In this document: piece after piece, positions 59,753-64,000 of the stretch | How positions within the stretch are numbered: position 1 is the stretch's first letter | How the letters are laid out: each line of letters starts with the position of its first letter | Assembly: GCA_023954375.1 (NCBI GenBank) | Contig: JAMLIC010000034.1 | Coordinates: 31,978-95,977 of the forward strand | DNA: 64,000 nt | From: Planctomycetota bacterium | Lineage (GTDB): Bacteria > Planctomycetota > J058 | Direction of reading: 5' to 3' | Program-made: the position numbers and the translations under genes | The notes under the pieces: generated by a model | What the model was told of the DNA's origin: nothing | The model's input: only the letters and a program-made list of their open reading frames with translations | Database searches by the model: none

Positions 59753-60424
59753 TCATCCCCCCACCTTCGCCCCGCATCCGCCACAGAAAAGGACCCCGGT
59801 CCCCAGCCTCGCCCCGCACTGCCCGCAGAAAGCCGGCTGGGCGCGGGCCTCCGAGGGCCTCGGGGGTGGTGACCAGGGCGGTGGGGAGGTCGTCGCCGGG
59901 GAGCTCGTCGCCGGCGTTGACCCCCATCCGGGCGAGCCCGACGAACTCGGCCGCAGCTTGAAGAAGAACCTCTTCGGCCAGGTGTAGGTCGGGATCGTGT
60001 TGGTGATGGTCGTCGTGGTTCCAGCCGCCGATGCATACGTGCTCGTCGTCGCGCGAGAGCGCGTGCCCATGTTGCCGTAGTCGTACGAGGTCGCGCGCGT
60101 GTACGTGGTCGCCTGGACGTCTGCCGTGCCGTAGGAGTTCGTGAAGGTGACCGAACCTCCATCCGGGACCGGCGACACGACCTGCGTGACGGGATCGTGG
60201 CCAGCGAGCGTTATTCGCAACGTGTAGGAGCCTTCGTCGGTGTTCAGCAGCTCGAGTTCGAGCGGGGTCACGCCCTTGGAGACTCCGTCGATGTAAACGG
60301 TCGCTCCCGGCGGCTCAGACTCGAACCTGGCGGTGTACGTGCAACCCCAGCATGGGATCAGCGTCAGCAAGATCGCGGCGTCGACCCGGCGCCGGCTTGG
60401 TGCGCGAAGGACGCCGGAGCTCAC
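59753..60424 (-). CDS. Secreted PEGA-domain protein with C-terminal zinc ribbon
   Basis: The protein has 223 residues from GTG 60424, which overlaps the upstream stop as GTGA. A hydrophobic signal ends at PCWGC, a non-canonical lipobox. A PEGA domain follows (FESEPPGATVYIDGVSKGVT), then Thr/Ser/Tyr-rich sequence. The end is FCGQCGARLGTGVLFCGGCG, two CxxC pairs forming a zinc ribbon. PEGA domains occur on surface proteins, whereas zinc ribbons are usually cytoplasmic, so the mix is odd. Bases 59550-59752 hold no supported gene. Confidence 0.65.
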   Translation of the reverse strand: MSSGVLRAPSRRRVDAAILLTLIPCWGCTYTARFESEPPGATVYIDGVSKGVTPLELELLNTDEGSYTLRITLAGHDPVTQVVSPVPDGGSVTFTNSYGTADVQATTYTRATSYDYGNMGTRSRATTSTYASAAGTTTTITNTIPTYTWPKRFFFKLRPSSSGSPGWGSTPATSSPATTSPPPWSPPPRPSEARAQPAFCGQCGARLGTGVLFCGGCGAKVGG

Positions 60425-60975
60425 CTGATTCGCGCTCCGCACGACGTGCAGAAGGCCGACGTCCCCGCGCGGACGCCACATGACGAGCAGTACGTCGAGG
60501 GCGAGGGGCTGGCGGCTGGCCAGGTCGTCTCTCCCGCCTGAGCAGTCGGGCTTGGACCCTGGCCGGGGCGATAGAGCTCGACCTTGACCTCGGTCGGCAC
60601 CAGCACCTGCCACGCGCCCGCCTTGATATCGGCTCCGATCCCGATCACGGTCGTGATGAACAGGGTGAAGATCCCGTGGCTGCCGTTGAGTAGCACGGAC
60701 GCGATCGCTCGGCCGATGCTGAACTCGCTGACGATCCTGACCGTCTGCACCTCATAGCCCTCGGCCCTGACCTCCATCGCGTGGTCCTTCCGCCGGTCGA
60801 GGCGAAGGACCTGGCCCGAACGGCAGCCGGAGCCCGCCGCTGGCACCGAGAAGCTCGCCACGGCCACGTTGGTGCAGTCGACGGGCACCTCCTGCTGCGT
60901 GGGGAAGAGGATCGCGCCGCAGCCCTGGAGCAAGAGGGCGAAGATCAGCACGAGACAGAGTGGACGCTTGACCAC
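60421..60975 (-). CDS. Lipoprotein with C-terminal zinc ribbon
   Basis: The protein has 184 residues from GTG 60975, with GGGAGG just upstream. A clear lipoprotein signal ends in LLLQGC (Cys about residue 19). The middle has PEGA-like strands (LRLDRRKDHAMEVRAEGYEV) and a hydrophobic segment (NGSHGIFTLFITTVIGIGAD). The C-terminus carries YCSSCGVRAGTSAFCTSCGA, two CxxC pairs like its neighbour. The two genes overlap by 4 bases and probably arose by duplication of the zinc-ribbon end. An envelope metal or protein-binding role is inferred. Confidence 0.65.
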   Translation of the reverse strand: MVKRPLCLVLIFALLLQGCGAILFPTQQEVPVDCTNVAVASFSVPAAGSGCRSGQVLRLDRRKDHAMEVRAEGYEVQTVRIVSEFSIGRAIASVLLNGSHGIFTLFITTVIGIGADIKAGAWQVLVPTEVKVELYRPGQGPSPTAQAGETTWPAASPSPSTYCSSCGVRAGTSAFCTSCGARIR

Positions 60976-61084
60976 AGGACCTCCCTCGACCCGGAGTATG
61001 GACTTTCATAGCGTCCCAAATCAAGTAGCCATGGCTTTCTTACAGAGGCGCCTATGACGTCTTAGTTTGCGTCGCCAGAGCGGC

Positions 61085-61534
61085 ATGGCGGCGAAGCAGA
61101 CGGACATCAAGCAGCGCCTCGGCGCGCGCATCCGGGAGTTCCGCGAGCAGCGGGGAATGTCCCAGGAGGAGTGCGCCCAGGCATGCCGCGTGAGTCGGGT
61201 GTACCTCGGGTCGCTCGAGCGAGGCGACCAGGCGGCGACGATCGAGGTCCTCGATCGGATCGCTCGCGGCCTTGACGTAGGAATCGTCGACCTGCTGGGC
61301 GATGTCGCTGGACCTCGTGCGAACAGCGGGCGCACAGGCCTGCCGAGGAACCGCGCGTTCGCGGAGCGTCTCGCCGCCTACGCCGCAGACGCATCCGATG
61401 ACGATCTGCGTAGGTTCGAGCGCCTCGCCCGAGCCTTTTTCGGGCTTAGCGTCTCTCGCAGCTCCGAGGACGGCCGCCCGAAGGTGCGGAGGACCGGGTT
61501 CGAGCGGAAGAAGCCGCAACGGCGGGGCGAGTAG
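61085..61534 (+). CDS. XRE-type helix-turn-helix transcriptional regulator
   Basis: The protein has 149 residues from ATG 61085 (a TTG at 61067 is in frame). The N-terminal HTH_3/XRE domain is clear: RIREFREQRGMSQEECAQAC and RVSRVYLGSLERGDQAATIE, then LDRIARGLDVGIVDLL. The C-terminal part is helical, with no recognised ligand domain. It diverges from the lipoprotein pair (intergenic 60976-61084), so it may control them or itself. XRE regulators are common in mobile elements. Confidence 0.85.
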   Translation: MAAKQTDIKQRLGARIREFREQRGMSQEECAQACRVSRVYLGSLERGDQAATIEVLDRIARGLDVGIVDLLGDVAGPRANSGRTGLPRNRAFAERLAAYAADASDDDLRRFERLARAFFGLSVSRSSEDGRPKVRRTGFERKKPQRRGE

Positions 61535-61648
61535 GCGGACCTCCGCACCTACTCGTCGGAGTCGTGGGCCTGGTGAAGGTTCTCAGCACCCCATCGGGCT
61601 TGACTGTGGCCACCGCGGTGTTGCACGCTTCGGAGCTGAGGTGTTCGT

Positions 61649-62083
61649 ATGGCACGCAAGCGGCCCGTCGCAGGCAAGGCCACCAAGAAGAGGCGGCGCG
61701 GCGGGCGAAGGCCGGGCGTGTGGAAGCTGCTCACGCCCGAGAAGCTCAAGGCGTTTCGAGCCGAGCACAAGGTCTCCCGAGCGCGCCTCGCCCAGATGAT
61801 CGGCGTAAGCACGACGTCGATCCAGAACTGGGAGTCAGGCACCGTTGCGAGTCTGAAGGTCCAGCACCGTCTCGCGGAGTTGATCGCGGCTGGTCCGGCG
61901 GCGATCCTGGCGCCGAGGAAGGCCCCGTCGCTGTGGGACGTCGCGGGCGGCGCGAGTCCAAGAGCGGACAGCGCGATCTCGGCGACTGGCGAGATCGTGG
62001 CGAGCTACCTTAAGAGCCGGAAGGAGCTTCCCGCCAAGGAGCTCGTGGAAGTCATACGGGCGGTGAGAGCTGCGTTGGCCTGA
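61649..62083 (+). CDS. Helix-turn-helix protein with basic N-terminus
   Basis: The protein has 144 residues from ATG 61649, with GAGG 8 bases upstream. A very basic N-terminus (MARKRPVAGKATKKRRRGGR) precedes an XRE-like HTH: LKAFRAEHKVSRARLAQMIG and VSTTSIQNWESGTVASLKVQ. The C-terminal helix (KSRKELPAKELVEVIRAVRA) may dimerise. It resembles small HTH regulators of accessory elements. It follows the XRE gene by about 115 bases on the same strand. Confidence 0.75.
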   Translation: MARKRPVAGKATKKRRRGGRRPGVWKLLTPEKLKAFRAEHKVSRARLAQMIGVSTTSIQNWESGTVASLKVQHRLAELIAAGPAAILAPRKAPSLWDVAGGASPRADSAISATGEIVASYLKSRKELPAKELVEVIRAVRAALA

Positions 62084-62104
62084 CCAGAGCTGTGACGGCT
62101 GCGC

Positions 62105-62385
62105 CCCCCCATTCACCTCGGCTACCAGACGATCGATGCGGTGGCCACGAACGAGCTCTTCCGCTTGGTCTCCGCCAGGCAGGGCCGGTCGACCGGTGTC
62201 GTCTCGAACACGCGCCTACGCCACTGGCTCCGCTACTTCTCCCCCGCGCCCAGGCCGTAGCCACCGGCTGATCGACGACGCCGCGATTCTGCGCTTCACG
62301 GGCAAGAGCGTGCGGAAGCCCCGCGACGTGCACGGTGTCCGAGGAAATCCTGGTGCGATGGAGGCGGTGCGCCAACGAGCCTAGT
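62105..62385 (+). pseudogene. Second IstB-like ATPase relic
   Basis: One frame reads HLGYQTIDAVATNELFRLVS and ARQGRSTGVVSNTRLRHWLR, then, after a one-base shift near 62262, LIDDAAILRFTGKSVRKPRD. This matches the Walker B to C-terminal part of IstB-type helper ATPases. The N-terminal half with the P-loop is missing. It differs from the relic at 53034-53300, so it came from another element. Confidence 0.65.
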
Positions 62386-62417
62386 CGTGGGGCTCCAACG
62401 TCGACAGCATGACTCGC

Positions 62418-63623
62418 TCACCCACGTGAGCAGAGGAAGCTCGTCTCAGTGGGCCCGAAGCCCACGATCTTCGACTTGAAGCTCCGGGCCGCCGCGAGGG
62501 CCCGCTCCAGGTCATCCGCGCTCACGTCCTCGCTCCCGCGCTCGAGCGCGTTGCGCCGGGCGACGAGCGCGAGCTCCTGCAGCTGCGCGCCCACGAGGCC
62601 CTCGGTCGGGCCGGCGAGCGGCTCGAGGGCGGCTCGCCCCACGCCGAAGGGCTCGAGCAGGCGCTGGAGGTGAGCCAGCCGGACCTCCGCGGGCGCGGCG
62701 CCGACCTCGATCGTGCGGTCGAACCGGCTCGGGCGGTCGCGCAGGGCGGGCTCGATCGCCTCGAGGTCGTTCGTCGTGGCGATCACGAACAGGCCGTCGT
62801 TCGAGTTCATGCCGTCGAGCTGGACGAGCAGCTCCCCGAGCGTGTCGTCGCGGCCGCTGCGGCCGCGGTGGGCAGCGTAGAAGTCCAGGTCCTCGAAGAA
62901 CAGGATCGCGCGGTGACACGCCCGCGCCCGCTCGAACACGTGGCGGATCGATCCAGCGCCGCCCACCACGTCGGCGGCGGTCACCCACACGAACGCGGCG
63001 TCGCGGACGGTGCTGGCGAGGATCTTCCCGAACAGCGTCTTGCCCGTCCCCGGCGGCCCGTGAAGGAGCAGGCCGCGCCGGTAGGGGAGCTGCATCTTCT
63101 GGTAGAGCTCCCGGCGCGAGAAGAACCGCTCCACCTCGAGGCGAAGGTCGTCCAGGACGCTCGGGTGGAGGAACAGCTCCTCCCACCTGAACTCCCGCTC
63201 GAGCTCGAGCTCGTCCCCGTGGGCGGTCATGCGCCTCACCGAGGTCGGGCCGCGGTCGAACACGGCCGCGAGGCGGTCATGTAGCCCGTCGAGCTCCTCC
63301 TCCGGGAGGCCCACGGCCGCCGCGCTCACCTCAACCTCGCCCCCGCCCGCCGCCCCCGAGTGGAGGTCCAGGACCATCCATGCCTCACCGCGGCGCAGGA
63401 AGTAACGGGCGTCGGTGTAGAGGCTCGTCCGCCTTCCCTCCTCGTCCACGAACGTCCGGCGGACCGGCTCACGGCCGCGCGGAGAGCCGATCCGCACGCG
63501 CGTCCACCCTGGAGGACCTCCTCCAGGGCGCGGTGCAGCGCGACCAGGCGCCAGGTGGGCCAGCTCCGCTTCCGCCAGGCGACCTCGGGCGGGTTCCCCA
63601 GGAAGTGATCCGCCCCGCGGCAC
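62418..63623 (-). CDS. AAA+ ATPase (N-terminus frameshifted)
   Basis: The AAA+ core is complete: GPPGTGKTLFGKILA (Walker A), ILFFEDLDFYAAHRG (Walker B), IATTNDLEAIEPALRDRPSR (sensor 1 and arginine finger), and a C-terminal lid helix. A beta-type N-terminal domain (RFAARYFLRRGEAW region) precedes it. The first ~40 residues of this frame are noise: in another frame the sequence upstream continues into ALEEVLQ, so a one-base shift lies near 63508-63512 and the true start lies further upstream (about 63800). Such ATPases often unfold or remodel proteins or DNA complexes; the partner is unknown. Confidence 0.8.
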   Translation of the reverse strand: MPRGGSLPGEPARGRLAEAELAHLAPGRAAPRPGGGPPGWTRVRIGSPRGREPVRRTFVDEEGRRTSLYTDARYFLRRGEAWMVLDLHSGAAGGGEVEVSAAAVGLPEEELDGLHDRLAAVFDRGPTSVRRMTAHGDELELEREFRWEELFLHPSVLDDLRLEVERFFSRRELYQKMQLPYRRGLLLHGPPGTGKTLFGKILASTVRDAAFVWVTAADVVGGAGSIRHVFERARACHRAILFFEDLDFYAAHRGRSGRDDTLGELLVQLDGMNSNDGLFVIATTNDLEAIEPALRDRPSRFDRTIEVGAAPAEVRLAHLQRLLEPFGVGRAALEPLAGPTEGLVGAQLQELALVARRNALERGSEDVSADDLERALAAARSFKSKIVGFGPTETSFLCSRG

Positions 63624-63795
63624 TCCATGCGCCGCTCCTCACCGAACCTGGCGATCACGGCCTGCATGAACGCCTGAGCGGCCTCGAGCCGCTGGCGCGG
63701 GACGGTGAGGGTGATCTTGAGGAGCCGCGCCGTGGCCCCTGCCTTGTCCGGTTCGCCCAGGCCTCGCAGCTGGAGGAGCGCGTCGCTGCCGTCGC
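63510..63795 (-). pseudogene. Out-of-frame 5' part of the AAA+ ATPase gene
   Basis: In the frame read from about 63795 the minus strand gives LLQLRGLGEPDKAGATARLL, KITLTVPRQRLEAAQAFMQA, GADHFLGNPPEVAWRKRSWP and LVALHRALEEVLQ, which flows into the AAA+ protein after a one-base shift. No ATG, GTG or TTG begins this frame before a stop at about 63810, so either another error lies there or translation starts at ATG 63667 (MQAVIARFGEERRMEC). Confidence 0.6.
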
Positions 63796-63943
63796 CTAGC
63801 CTGCATCATTCATGAGGCGGAAAGGCCAACCGCCAAGGAACAATCCCTGGACCGAGTGCCTGGGTGGGTTTGCGGGAGTTCCGGGACGCCCACGCGCCCT
63901 GACAGTGTGTCGAGGGCGCGATGGCGAGAGTCCGGAGGTTTGA

Positions 63944-63979
63944 ACCGCCAAGACGCCAAGCACGCCAAGAAAGGCAGGG
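63944..63979 (+). repeat. CGCCAAG short tandem repeat
   Basis: CGCCAAGA, CGCCAAGCA and CGCCAAGA follow each other and end in AAGGCAGGG. An isolated related motif (ACCGCCAAGGAAC) lies near 63828. The function is unknown. Bases 63800-63943 hold no supported gene. Confidence 0.6.
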
Positions 63980-63980
63980 A

Positions 63981-64000
63981 GGGGGGGGGCCCCCCCCCCC
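63981..64000. other. Terminal poly-G/poly-C block
   Basis: Nine G are followed directly by eleven C at the very end of the window. The perfect G/C palindrome at a sequence end is most easily explained as an assembly or sequencing artefact. Confidence 0.6.

Noticed and set aside
59547..59927. Small frame downstream of the PEGA protein on the minus strand
   Set aside because: No start signal, noise composition, and it overlaps the zinc-ribbon gene's 3' end in another frame.

Overview
The window is a very GC-rich bacterial chromosome segment, roughly 70-75% by eye, with dense genes, many 4-base ATGA/GTGA overlaps, frequent GTG starts and clear GGAGG-type ribosome binding sites. The gene set points to an uncultured Planctomycetota-like organism: several Ser/Thr protein kinases (one with two kinase domains and a formylglycine-generating-enzyme-like domain), a DUF1570-like metallopeptidase joined to a CAP domain, PrsW/FHA, ECF sigma/anti-sigma and many lipoproteins. 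Myxococcota cannot be excluded. There is no rRNA gene and one tRNA gene.

Bases 1-50,700 look like core chromosome. 1-3.4 kb: secreted and lipoprotein beta-propellers. 3.4-8 kb: divergent polytopic membrane proteins (YfhO-type, whose start is made of hexanucleotide microsatellites, and a GT-C-like protein) and a VOC protein. 8-10.5 kb: a phosphoglyceromutase-like metalloenzyme between two RING-like zinc-finger membrane proteins, then a truncated third copy. 10.5-17.3 kb: TldD/TldE protease pair, a kinase with Sel1 repeats, and a YgiQ radical SAM protein. 17.4-23 kb: lipoprotein, small membrane protein and a 1434-residue WD40/TPR protein. 23-25 kb: BrnT-type toxin-antitoxin locus with a coupled 44-residue membrane protein, a GNAT acetyltransferase and a dehalogenase/epoxide-hydrolase-type enzyme. 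25-27.6 kb: an HNH endonuclease gene between two oppositely oriented arrays of one ~68-bp tandem repeat family; I consider this the most unusual locus. 27.6-32.1 kb: two superoxide dismutases (one cytoplasmic, one Tat-exported) around an FHA-PrsW protein and a coiled-coil protein. 32-42 kb: a duplicated-domain membrane protein, FmdB-type zinc ribbon, TrmB, a GGCT-like protein, lipoproteins, a sigma/anti-sigma/MazG operon behind an ECF-type promoter, a HAMP protein and a metallophosphoesterase. 42-50.6 kb: double-kinase/SUMF1 gene split by a one-base frameshift, the giant peptidase-CAP protein, and an ankyrin protein.

At 50,622 a tRNA-Phe gene with a good sigma70 promoter marks a change of character. 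From there to the end the DNA is accessory: lower GC, sparse genes, decayed IS256, IS21 and integrase relics, one intact insertion sequence with a 6-bp target duplication, a frameshifted secreted-protein pseudogene, small unknown operons, two lipoproteins carrying zinc ribbons, two helix-turn-helix proteins and a frameshifted AAA+ ATPase. The last 21 bases are a G9/C11 block, which looks like an assembly end artefact.

Only the supplied sequence was read. Family names come from recognised motifs, with no database search.
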